NCBI GenBank assembly: GCA_964504565.1
Contig: CAZDEY010000014.1
Span: 1-64,000 of the forward strand
DNA from: Cesiribacter sp964504565
GTDB lineage: Bacteria; Bacteroidota; Bacteroidia; Cytophagales; Cyclobacteriaceae
DNA length: 64,000 bases
Direction of reading: 5' to 3'
A program made the translations under genes and the position numbers. The notes beneath the pieces are model-generated. The model searched no databases and was not told where the DNA came from. It was given only the letters and a program-made list of their open reading frames with translations. Below, in pieces: positions 26,454 to 36,700 of the stretch (position 1 is the stretch's first letter; the number at the start of each line of letters is the position of its first letter).

Positions 26454-27014
26454 ATGATAAATAGATTTCTACTTGCCAAAAACTGGCAGATATTTCTTAT
26501 AACCGTAGGCGTACCTATAATTTTCCAACTGATATTCATGGGTGCAACATTCAGTGATGCTACTCATTTAACACATTCTGAATTCTCAACCGTGATGATA
26601 CTATTTCTAGTCATTTCCATGATTCCGATGGCAATATTATTTGGCTGGTTTTGGGCAGTCGCAACAGGTTTACAAACTGTTATACCTGTCGCTGATAGAA
26701 TGAATGTGAAAAGATTTAAGGTTACTTTCTTTATTCCATTCATTTACATTTTCCTGTTTATGGGTTTTTTCTACATATCAACGCAATATGGAGTGCCCGA
26801 TCCAAAAGCATTTGCAATAATTTTGCCACTGCATTTTATCTCAATGTTTTGTATATTCTATAACATGTATTTCATGGCAAAAACAATAAAGACGGCTGAA
26901 CTACAAAGGGAGGCTTCTTTTTCTGATTTTGTAGGGGAGTTTTTTCTTATATGGTTTTACCCAATCGGAATTTGGTTTATTCAACCAAAAGTAAATCAGC
27001 TTGTTAATTTCTGA
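26454..27014 (+). CDS. AT-rich multi-spanning membrane protein
   Basis: The 186-residue protein has four or five hydrophobic helices (IFLITVGVPIIFQLIFMG and others) and the C-terminal EFFLIWFYPIGIWFIQPKVN. I recall similar anonymous proteins in Bacteroidota but no function. It separates the A2M gene from pbpC, a pair that is usually adjacent, and is much more AT-rich than both. It begins 16 bp after the A2M stop and ends 22 bp before the preferred pbpC start, so it appears to be co-transcribed but foreign. Confidence 0.65.
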   Translation: MINRFLLAKNWQIFLITVGVPIIFQLIFMGATFSDATHLTHSEFSTVMILFLVISMIPMAILFGWFWAVATGLQTVIPVADRMNVKRFKVTFFIPFIYIFLFMGFFYISTQYGVPDPKAFAIILPLHFISMFCIFYNMYFMAKTIKTAELQREASFSDFVGEFFLIWFYPIGIWFIQPKVNQLVNF

Positions 27015-27036
27015 AGCATTGGGTTACCTCAGCTTT

Positions 27037-29406
27037 GTGAAAAAGACCAAAAAACCGAATAAGGCAATTATCTATAGCTTATTCATAGCTTTAATTACTT
27101 TCCTATGCTTCCTCCTCTGGCCGTACCAACCCTTCAACACACCTTACTCCACCGTACTTACTGATAAAAACGGTGAGCTACTTAGCGTAAAACTAGCTGC
27201 TGACGGGCAGTGGCGGTTTCCGGCCGATACGAATGGGCAGGAGCTTCCGGAGAAATTTAAATTGGCCCTGCTGGAGTTTGAAGACCGGCATTTCAATACG
27301 CACTGGGGCGTAAACCCGGTATCGCTGGCGCAGGCTTTCCGAGCTAACCTAAAAGCCGGCAAGGTAGTACGCGGCGGTAGTACGCTAAGTATGCAGGTTA
27401 TCCGGCTGGCCCGCAACGGGCAGGGGCGCACCTTGGGCGAAAAGTTGCTGGAGTTACTACTGGCGTTCCGGCTGGAGGCTCAGTATTCAAAGGAAGAAAT
27501 TCTGGCTATGTACGCGCTGCATGCGCCCTTTGGTGGTAATACCGTTGGGCTGGAAACCGCCTGCCAGCGGTATTACGGCCGTCCGGCTAAGGCCCTAAGT
27601 TGGGCCGAGGCAGCAACGCTGGCAGTGTTACCCAACGCCCCCGCCCTTATTTTTCCCGGTAAAAACCAGCAATCGTTAGAAGCCAAGCGTAACCGATTGC
27701 TAACCCGCCTGCTGGCAAACGGGGAACTCGATTCGCTCAGTTATAAATTAGCCCTTCAGGAACCCCTACCCCTTGCCGGACAGAATTTCCCGAATATAGC
27801 TCGCCATCTATTACTCCGGGCGGAGCAGGAAGGCCAGGCCGGGCGGTGGATTCAGACCAGCCTGGATAAAAAGTGGCAGCTAAAAATAACCGATATTCTG
27901 GATCGGCACCACCAGCAACTGGCCGGAAACCAAGTGCATAACGGTGCTGTACTGGTACTGGATACTAAAACCGGCGAAGCGTTGGCCTACTTGGGCAATA
28001 CCGGAAAAACCGCTATTCAGGAACACGGCAAAAGTGTGGACATCATTACCGCCCGCCGCAGTACCGGCAGCTTGCTTAAGCCATTTTTATACGCGGCCAG
28101 CCTGCAAGAAGGCAGAATTTTACCTAACGAACTTCTGCGCGATACTCCTTTCTACCAAAAAGGCTTCAACCCTCAGAATTTCGATAAAACTTTTGAAGGC
28201 GCCGTTCCGGCCAACGAAGCCTTGGCCCGTTCCCTCAACGTTCCTTTTGTTTATCTGTTGAAGGAATACGGTACGGAGCGTTTTCATAGTATTCTTAAAG
28301 AAACCGGCCTTAAAAGCCTGGACCGCCCCGCCGGCCACTTTGGCTTAGCGCTGATACTGGGCGGGGCCGAGGGTAGTTTGTGGGAACTGACCGGTATGTA
28401 CGCCGCTATGGGCCGTTCGCTGGGTCAGTTTCAGGCGCGGCACCAACAATACAGCCCGGCAGATTATCGTGAGCCTAGCTATACACTAGCGGATTCTACT
28501 GAAATCAAACTGAAAAATAGTTCTCTACTCAGCGCGCCGGCTATCTGGCATACGTTTACAGCATTGGAGGAAGTTAACCGTCCGGCCGAAGAAGGCGACT
28601 GGCGGCACTTTAGCTCGGCCAGAAGGTTAGCTTGGAAAACCGGTACCAGCTTTGGCCTGCGCGATGGCTGGGCTATAGGGGTTACACCCGAATATACTAT
28701 TGGCGTTTGGGTAGGCAATGCCGACGGCGAAGGCCGCCCCGGGCTGACCGGCTTGCAGGCCGCCGCCCCAATCCTGTTTGATGTGTTGGCTGCCCTGCCG
28801 CGCGGAGGCTGGTTTACTGAGCCCGGCGGCGATATGGCGGAGGTTAGCATTTGCCGACAGAGTGGTACCAAAGCCGGGGAATACTGCCCGGAGCAACTTA
28901 CCCAGCTAATCCCAATTGCCGGCGCCAATAGCCCAAATTGTACCTTTCACCAGTTAGTCCATCTGGATAAAGAAGCGAAGGTGCAAGTGAGCAGTGTCTG
29001 CTACCCGATAAGCGAAATGCAGCATCGGGGTTGGTTTAGCCTAAGCCCGGTTATGGAATGGTTTTACCGCCAAAAACACGCCGAATACCAACCGCTACCG
29101 CCCTATATGGCCGGCTGTGAACCCCTGAGCAATACCGTAATGCAGCTTATTTATCCGGCTAAAGAAACCCATTTGGCCATACCCCGGGAGTTAGACGGTA
29201 GCCCCGGCCGGGCTGTTTTTGAAGTAGCCCACCGCCAAAGGGGCGAAACCCTGTTCTGGCACTTGGACGGCAACTATTTAGGCAGTACCCAAAGCGTCCA
29301 TCAGTTTGCCTTTAACCCGGCCGCCGGCCGGCACCAGTTAGTAGTAACCGACAGCCAGGGCGAACGCTTGGAATATGGTTTTGAAGTGCTGGCAAGCGGG
29401 GAGTAA
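27037..29406 (+). CDS. pbpC: Penicillin-binding protein 1C
   Basis: This bifunctional peptidoglycan synthase has about 789 residues: an N-terminal anchor, then a GT51 glycosyltransferase with FEDRHFNTHWGVNP and GGSTLSMQVIRLAR. A transpeptidase domain follows with STGSLLKPFLY (SxxK), SLN and WKTGTSFGLRD, and a C-terminal BiPBP_C domain ends the protein. The frame is open to a TTG at 27001, which would overlap the previous gene; the GTG at 27037 starts directly before the basic stretch and membrane anchor and is preferred. PBP1C is thought to repair peptidoglycan with the A2M partner. Confidence 0.92.
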   Translation: MKKTKKPNKAIIYSLFIALITFLCFLLWPYQPFNTPYSTVLTDKNGELLSVKLAADGQWRFPADTNGQELPEKFKLALLEFEDRHFNTHWGVNPVSLAQAFRANLKAGKVVRGGSTLSMQVIRLARNGQGRTLGEKLLELLLAFRLEAQYSKEEILAMYALHAPFGGNTVGLETACQRYYGRPAKALSWAEAATLAVLPNAPALIFPGKNQQSLEAKRNRLLTRLLANGELDSLSYKLALQEPLPLAGQNFPNIARHLLLRAEQEGQAGRWIQTSLDKKWQLKITDILDRHHQQLAGNQVHNGAVLVLDTKTGEALAYLGNTGKTAIQEHGKSVDIITARRSTGSLLKPFLYAASLQEGRILPNELLRDTPFYQKGFNPQNFDKTFEGAVPANEALARSLNVPFVYLLKEYGTERFHSILKETGLKSLDRPAGHFGLALILGGAEGSLWELTGMYAAMGRSLGQFQARHQQYSPADYREPSYTLADSTEIKLKNSSLLSAPAIWHTFTALEEVNRPAEEGDWRHFSSARRLAWKTGTSFGLRDGWAIGVTPEYTIGVWVGNADGEGRPGLTGLQAAAPILFDVLAALPRGGWFTEPGGDMAEVSICRQSGTKAGEYCPEQLTQLIPIAGANSPNCTFHQLVHLDKEAKVQVSSVCYPISEMQHRGWFSLSPVMEWFYRQKHAEYQPLPPYMAGCEPLSNTVMQLIYPAKETHLAIPRELDGSPGRAVFEVAHRQRGETLFWHLDGNYLGSTQSVHQFAFNPAAGRHQLVVTDSQGERLEYGFEVLASGE

Positions 29407-29412
29407 CCCAGG

Positions 29413-30597
29413 CTAAACCTTAGAAGATACCCTATCCTTTTTCTTTCTGGTATATCCATAAATCCCCAACCCAATTGCAATTCCTACACATAGGCCCACA
29501 GCAGTAGCCACCGACGCATTATCGTTTATCTCTATAAAATTAACTACTAAACTATAGGATGAAGAAACTATTTTGGGCAGAAACAGCGTGAACGCAAAAG
29601 CAGTTGCCAAGTATTTGGCAGAAGTAACCTTGGTAATTGCGGTGGCTACAGCCGGCCAAATCAATAACTCAGCCAGGCTGAGTATAAAAACCGAAAGAGC
29701 GTAGTTTGAAGGGTTTACTGCTAAACGGCTGTTTAGAAACAAATAATAGATTAAAAAAGCCATTGCTGCTAATACAAAACTTGCTGTAACTACATCAATG
29801 GTGCGCTGCCGTTTACCATACCAGATTATAGTTAACAGTATTCCCAGGCTTAGTAGAAAAGTTATATTAAGTGATTGCCAAACACTTGATGGCACAGCCG
29901 GATAGCTACTACTAAGTTGCTGAATGAACCTAAATACCAATGCCCCGCCCATTTCATACGATAGCCAAAACAAGCTTAGCAACAGAGCCCCAAACAAGAT
30001 ATATAGAATATTTGTGCCGGATTCTGCTCCCCTAGCCTCACTAGCAGCTTTATTAGACCATACAACTAGTAGTGTAGAAACTAGCATACTAAACCCGGCA
30101 ATGCTAAATACCATCTGCTAGTTTCCGGCTTCGGAAAACTCTGCAAAAAAGCTGGTGGCGGTAAATGCGCCGATATTAAGTATTATGTAAAATAGAGTAT
30201 AGCCCATTGGCAGATAGCGCGGGCTACCATAAAAACTCTTTCCGAACCGGGCAATAATATTAGGGGTATAGAAGCCGCTTCCCACAACAATCAAGCACAA
30301 GCCAGTATAAAGGCCTGCATTGCTTGCAATGCCCAGCACAAAGCAACCAGCTGCCAGCAAAAGCCCGCCCATAATTGTTGCTACTTTATTGCCGATAAGT
30401 AAATCGCTAAGTAAAACCCCGACTAAATAAGAAAACACGACTGCCAAACCTAACCAGGTATATACATTGAGGGCGGTTTCTTGCGGTAAAGCCAGGGGGC
30501 CGGTTACCATATACAGCACTATTGCGCTTATAATTCCATAGTAGGAAAATCGTTCTAACCCTCTGGAAAGTAGCAATAACCAACTGCTTATATTCAT
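29413..30597 (-). pseudogene. POT family peptide transporter interrupted by an in-frame TAG
   Basis: A proton-dependent oligopeptide transporter frame of about 395 codons is broken by a single TAG (30118-30120) after FFAEFSEAGN; the same frame continues with QMVFSIAGF. The N-terminal half has the POT motif RGLERFSYYG and GSGFYTPNI; the C-terminal half has SLFWLSYEMGGALVFRFIQQ. There are no other lesions, so this is a fresh nonsense mutation, a base error or, least likely, readthrough. The frame continues 5' to 30684; the ATG at 30597 is preferred. Confidence 0.75.
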
Positions 30598-30857
30598 AGC
30601 ATTATTATTTTCTTGAAGTTCTTGGCCTTTATCACCTAAATTGTTCAGGCAATTTATATGGTCTTCCCTAATTAGGCTAGACAACTTCAGTCATTTATAC
30701 CCGCATTTAATAAGCCTAAAAAAAATTTCCAGAGATCGTGTGGAATCCTTAAGCGTCCTGCATCCTCATTATAAATAAGGCTAATTATCAACTAACAATA
30801 TAAATTGCAACCATATTTGTGAACCATGTGTCTTTCTTCATCCTCACCTATACGCCT

Positions 30858-33752
30858 ATGTCAAAAGTTATACTTTCCATTTTAGTTATACTGTTACCGC
30901 TGGCAGCTACTTCTCAGCAAGCTAAACTGGTAACCGTTAGTGGTGTATTAACCGCCAACAATGGCGATCCGCTGCCTGGGGTAAACGTACGCATTAAAGG
31001 TTCTAACCAGGGCACTTCTACCAATCTTGACGGTTACTATAGTATAGACGCACCGGTAGGTAGCACTTTAGTCTATGCATTTATTGGGTTTAGCCCTAAA
31101 GAAGTGGTAGTTACCGAAGCTATGGGAAAAAGCAAGTCGGTAGGCAGTGTGAGCTACCCTAATTACCCAACCGTAAACCCTACTCTATACTTGCCCAATG
31201 GCAAACCGCAACGAGGGGTAGCCGTACTATCCGATTCTTCGGCGGGCTACGCTGTAGAGATTCAGAACGGAACCTATCTTGATTCGCCTGTTCCTCAGTC
31301 AGAAATACGCTTTCCCCTAGCTGATATAACCACCAAACGAGTTAATGGTAAGCGCCAATTGGTACTCCAGAATGCGTATGCCTGGCGCGACAAGAGGCCT
31401 CACGTGCAGGTAGAGTATAACAGCAGTGTTAGTTTTAGCGAGGCCAACAGCCTGCCGGAAAGGCAAAATACTTACGCTCAAGGGTATAATCCGGATGGCG
31501 AACTGCAGTATATAGCCAATTCCCCATTAAGCTGGGGGCCGGCGCTGGCCAACTTAAAAGTAAATGAGAACGGAAACCTAGACAATGCTCCCGGTACCGC
31601 TAACCCGGCACCCGCCTATAACCCGTACGATGCCTTGCGCAAAGGCTGGGCTACTCATAACGGCTTACAGTTAACCAGTTCGCCTGGCAAAACAGAGTTA
31701 CGAGCCGGCCTGAGCTACGGAAATAGCAAGGGAATTTTACCCGGAACGGAGACTAATAACCTTCATTTAAATTTTTCCGGAAAGCTGAAAACCGGAAACT
31801 TTAGGCCGCAACTAATTATTAACCACTCGGCCAACAAGCAGCTACTGCCCGAAATAAATGCAAACCTAAGCCGGGTTTGGGGAAGCATACACCTTACACC
31901 ACCTAGTTTTGATCTGTTAAATGGCAAATCTGCCAGCGACTGGCAGAATAAAATCATTTATACTGGCGAGCGAGGTGAACGCACGTACGCTCCTGGCTTT
32001 CAAAATCACCCCTACTGGCTACTAAACTCAATGCCGGATAGAGCAACTGAACGGCAGTGGTTAGCCGGCTTAAACCTAGACACGCACTACAATGGCTTGA
32101 TACAATTCAATTATAAAGCATCGGTTGAACGAAGTACGTCCGAAACCAGGTGGGGATATGCAAGGGGCACCGCTGGTGTGCCGTATGGATACTCCGGTTA
32201 CCGCGAGGCTAATAATACTACGGGTTTTACCCAGCTACGAGCTTATACCCACGATTTGCTTCAGTCAACTAACACCTGGGAGTTAAAACCTAATTTAGCC
32301 TACCGGTACCAATATACTGAATACGGATTGAAGCGCTATGATAGGTTAGGATATTTTGACCCAAATAATGAGCAAAGCCAAATAAGCTCTCCTACGCGCC
32401 ATCAGCAGGAAATAGTTAGCGGACTTTCCGTAAAGTTAGAGCCTGACTACACCCAAGACTTGGTTAGTTTAACCCTTCATAATACATCTTATACTTCAAC
32501 TACATTGCCGGGTAGAGCCAAGCTTTTTCAGCCTTCGGGCTCCTTAGCTATAGATTTAAGTGAAGTTGGCTTTTTAGAATACTCTGAATTTCTAACTAAG
32601 GTGGCTATTGAAGCTCAGTATTCCCGAATTTTTAGAGAAAACGAACTGCTATATAACCAATATAGCTACCTGAGCACCTACTTACCAGTTAACCAATACC
32701 AGCAGTTTCTGCCTACCTATGAGCTACTTCCCAGCCAGAGCCTGGAACCGGAAGAATATAGAAAATTTGAGATAGGCTCTACCATAGCCTTGGGGTATCA
32801 TTCCGTTAGCCTGAGCGGTAATTATTTCAATTACACTACGCAAAACCTCATTTTACCAAATACCAATGCCAATAGGGTAAGTCTGGAAAATGTAGCCCGG
32901 GTTAGAACCACTGGCTGGGAACTGGGGCTAAACACCAAATATTTTGACATACTTAATTGGGATGGTAGAATTAGCTTTAACCTGCATTTTACCCGCCAGC
33001 GCCCCGTGACCGAAGAGGTGTATGGAGCCGAAACCAGCCTGGCTTTAGCCGGCTTTCAGGAAGTTTCAACCCAGTTGGTAGAAGGCCAGCCGGTCGGCGT
33101 AATTGTAGGCTCATCCTACGTCCGAAATAGCGAAGGTGAACTGGTAATTGGCTCCGACGGATTTCCTTTAGTAAATAATGAAGCGGGGGTTGTTGGCAAC
33201 CCTAACCCCGACTGGCAGGCCGGTTTTACCACCACTTTTCGCTGGAAGGCCCTTACTGCCAACTTTAATTTAGAGGGTCAGTATGGCGCTGATGTATGGA
33301 ACGGCACCCGCCGCTTTATGGATCATTTCGGCACCTCGGCAGAAACCGGCGAACGCCGCCTAATTAGTGATTATGTATTTGAAGGTGTTACCGAGGGTGG
33401 GCAGCCTAATACTCAACCAGTGGCCTTGTACAACCCTCAGCAGCCCTTGCAGGAAAACTATTGGCTTAGGTATGGATTAGCCGGAGTTACCGAAGAATAT
33501 ATAGAACAAGCCAACTGGCTACGCCTGGGCAGTGCTTCCATAGGCTACAATTTTTCTGAATTAATTAAAAGCTGGGTTAATTTTTCAGAAGCCACCCTTA
33601 GCTTCCAGGTCAATAACATATTACTGGCTAAAAGCTATTCCGGCGTAGATCCGGTAAACCCCCTGTTTGGGCAGGCGGCCGGTACCGGCCTCGATCTATT
33701 CAACCAGCCCAATACCCGATCGTACGGCCTTTCTTTCACCCTAACCTATTAA
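30858..33752 (+). CDS. SusC-like outer-membrane barrel lacking the plug domain
   Basis: The 964-residue protein has a signal peptide (SKVILSILVILLPLAATSQ), a carboxypeptidase-regulatory-like domain (VSGVLTANNGDPLPGVNVRI to PKEVVV), then about 90 unfamiliar residues where SusC proteins carry the TonB plug. A full-length SusC-type barrel follows (ERQNTYAQGYNPDG, SWGPALANL, NPNPDWQAGFTTTFRWK) and ends FTLTY. I find no LNEVVV, no IRG...VDG...P and no LYGSRGSNGVI plug signature. The next gene, 10 bp downstream, contains exactly these plug motifs. No SusD partner is present. The start is the ATG at 30858; the frame is open to a GTG at 30819. Confidence 0.85.
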   Translation: MSKVILSILVILLPLAATSQQAKLVTVSGVLTANNGDPLPGVNVRIKGSNQGTSTNLDGYYSIDAPVGSTLVYAFIGFSPKEVVVTEAMGKSKSVGSVSYPNYPTVNPTLYLPNGKPQRGVAVLSDSSAGYAVEIQNGTYLDSPVPQSEIRFPLADITTKRVNGKRQLVLQNAYAWRDKRPHVQVEYNSSVSFSEANSLPERQNTYAQGYNPDGELQYIANSPLSWGPALANLKVNENGNLDNAPGTANPAPAYNPYDALRKGWATHNGLQLTSSPGKTELRAGLSYGNSKGILPGTETNNLHLNFSGKLKTGNFRPQLIINHSANKQLLPEINANLSRVWGSIHLTPPSFDLLNGKSASDWQNKIIYTGERGERTYAPGFQNHPYWLLNSMPDRATERQWLAGLNLDTHYNGLIQFNYKASVERSTSETRWGYARGTAGVPYGYSGYREANNTTGFTQLRAYTHDLLQSTNTWELKPNLAYRYQYTEYGLKRYDRLGYFDPNNEQSQISSPTRHQQEIVSGLSVKLEPDYTQDLVSLTLHNTSYTSTTLPGRAKLFQPSGSLAIDLSEVGFLEYSEFLTKVAIEAQYSRIFRENELLYNQYSYLSTYLPVNQYQQFLPTYELLPSQSLEPEEYRKFEIGSTIALGYHSVSLSGNYFNYTTQNLILPNTNANRVSLENVARVRTTGWELGLNTKYFDILNWDGRISFNLHFTRQRPVTEEVYGAETSLALAGFQEVSTQLVEGQPVGVIVGSSYVRNSEGELVIGSDGFPLVNNEAGVVGNPNPDWQAGFTTTFRWKALTANFNLEGQYGADVWNGTRRFMDHFGTSAETGERRLISDYVFEGVTEGGQPNTQPVALYNPQQPLQENYWLRYGLAGVTEEYIEQANWLRLGSASIGYNFSELIKSWVNFSEATLSFQVNNILLAKSYSGVDPVNPLFGQAAGTGLDLFNQPNTRSYGLSFTLTY

Positions 33753-33762
33753 TGTTTTTATT

Positions 33763-36700
33763 ATGAAAAAGTCTCAATTTTTACTTGCCCTTACAGCCCT
33801 GATTCTACTGGCTATGGCCCTGCCTCAGGGCGAAGGTTTTCTTAAAAAATTAGAAGATAAGCTTAGCGAGTACCAGCGGCGGGTGCCGGAAGAAAAACTG
33901 TACTTACAACTGGATAAGCCTTTTTACAAACCCGGTGACGTTATCTGGCTTAGTGGTTATTTAGTGAACGGAGCAGACCATAAGCCTTCGGAAACCAGCA
34001 ATATTGCCTACGTAGAGTTACTTGACCCCAAAGGCAATGTAAGCCAGAAGCTGGAGCTAGCCGCCAGCGAAGGCCGCCTGCAGGGAAATTTTACGCTGGA
34101 CGAAAGTGCCCCGGGCGGGCTGTACACCGTACGCGCCCATACTGTTTGGCAGCAAAATTTTGGCGAAGAAGCCTACTTTACCAAGGATGTTCAGGTACAA
34201 CGAATTGTTGCTCCTCGCCTGTTATTAACCCTTGATTTTGAACGCGATGGTTACGGACCTGACGATAAAGTTACGGCCAAGTTAAAAGCCCGAAGCCTCA
34301 CCAATGAACCCATAGCCAATACCGAATTTAACTTTACCGCCAGCTTACAAGGCAATAAATTTCTGAAGGAAACCGCTACTACCAACGGTGACGGCCAGGC
34401 TGACATAACATTTGAACTGCCTGCTGAACTAAGCTCGGCCGATGGCTTACTGAACGTACAACTTACCTATAAGGGTCGGCAGGAATCTGTTTCCCGCTCA
34501 ATTCCTATAATTCTGCAAAAAATAGACTTACAGTTTTTTCCGGAAGGGGGCGATATGGTGGCCGGCCTGAATAGCAAAGTAGCCTTTAAAGCCCTAAACG
34601 AATGGGGCAAAGCGGTGGATGTTGAAGGAATTATTCTGGATGAACGGCAGAATGAAGTTGCTACTTTTACCAGCTACCACAAGGGTATGAGTGCCTTCAG
34701 TTTGAAGCCCAAAAAACAAGGTACTTACTACGCTAAGATTACCAAACCGGTAGCTTTAGATTCCCTTTACCAGCTACCATCGGCTCTGCCCAACGGCTAC
34801 GGTTTAAGCATAGAAAAATTGGAAACTAATGAGCTAGAGTTTAAGGTTTACAACCCCCTGGATAAGCCGGTATTTCTGGTTGGTCAGGTACACGGAAAAT
34901 TATACTATTCGGAGAAACTTAGCAGCAAGGCCGGCTACTCAAACTATACAATATCAACCGATCAGTTCCCGATTGGCATTGCCCGCTTTACCCTTTTCGA
35001 TCATCAGGAGCTGCCCCGCAGCGAACGCTTGGTTTTTCTAAATAAGGACCGGCAACTAAAAGTTGAGCTGGAAACCGATAAGGAGCAGTACAATGGCCGC
35101 GAAAAAGTTGAACTAAAAATCCGCACCTACGATGAGCACAATATCCCGGTACCGGCCAGCCTTTCGCTTTCAGTAGTCGATGATAAAATAATTACCTACG
35201 CCGATGATAAGCAGGATAATATACTTTCGCACTTGCTGATGAGCAGCGAGCTGAAAGGCAAAATTGAGGAACCGAACTTCTATTTCGATCCGGAAGAACC
35301 CAAAGCTGAGCAGGCGCTGGATTACGTGCTGATGACCCACGGTTGGCGGCGCTATGCATGGGAAGAGGTTTTACAGCCGAACTACACAGTTAGCTTTTAC
35401 CCGGAAAATGAGGGCAGCCTTAGCGGCCGGGTTATAAACCGCCAAAGCGGCGAAGGGGTAGATGCTGAGGTAACCCTGATTGAACTGGCCCACCGCAAAC
35501 GTTCGGTACAGCTTCGTACCAAAGAAGACGGCAGCTTCCTGTTCCTGAATATTGATGCCGGCAGCCCTATTCAACTATTTGCCCGCAGCAGAGATACTGA
35601 AAAACAAGACCTGAACATAGTGCTGGATAGCAAAAGCCAAGGTAAGTATCAGCAGCTTGGTGGGCGGTATAAGCTTGAGGATATGAGCGCTGTAAACGAA
35701 AGCGTAGCAGTAGCCGCCCCGCCTCCAATTAGGCAGCAGGTCGAAGTTATAGAAATGGCTGACCAGGAAGAAATTGAAGAAGCTATGATTGGCAATTTTA
35801 GTCTGCAGGAAGATATAGAACAGTTAAACGAAGTAGTTGTAACCGGATATATTGTTGATGAGCAAAAGCAAGCTTTAAGCTATTCTACGGTAAAAGTAGA
35901 ACGCATAGAAGATAACCCACTGACTAACAACCAGGCCGCCCTACAGCAGCTTTCCGGTAAAATAGCCGGGGTGCAGGTAACCCAAAGCAATGGGGCTGCC
36001 GGTAGCGCATCGCGCGTAGTAATTCGGGGCTCTTCTTCCCTAACCGGTACCAACCAGCCATTATTTATAGTTGACGGCATTCCGGTAGAAATGCAGAGCC
36101 CAACCGACTTAAACCCCAACGATATTAGTTCGGTAACTGTCATTAAAGGTGCTCAGGCTACGGCGCTTTACGGAAGTAGAGGCTCCAACGGGGTAATCCT
36201 TATTAATACCAAAAACGGCTTCTACTATCCGTACCGTCAGCAGGGTTCAGTGCCCGATAATTATGCTAGTTTGTACGTGAAGCCCCGAAAATTTTCGCCT
36301 ACGCAGGAGTTTTACAGCCCAATATACGATAGCCAGGAACCGGTGGAAGAGCGTACCGATTTTAGGGAAACCATTTATTGGAACCCCTTAGTTACAACTG
36401 ACCGGCGGGGTGAGGCTACCCTTACCTACTATAATTCAGACGCGCTAACTTCCTTCAGGATTACCGCCGAAGGTATAGGCTTGAACGGACTGCCCGGCAG
36501 GCAGGAATTGGTTTACAGTACTGTACAGCCCCTGAGCCTGGAAGCTAGCATTCCACCTTACTTCTTATTTGAAGATGAACCGGCAATACCTATCCTTTTA
36601 ACCAATAATACCGACCAACCTCAACAGGCTACGCTTAAACTGGCTATTCCAACGGTAATGCAACCGACAGCCCTGCCGGATACTGCGGTTACCTTAGCCC

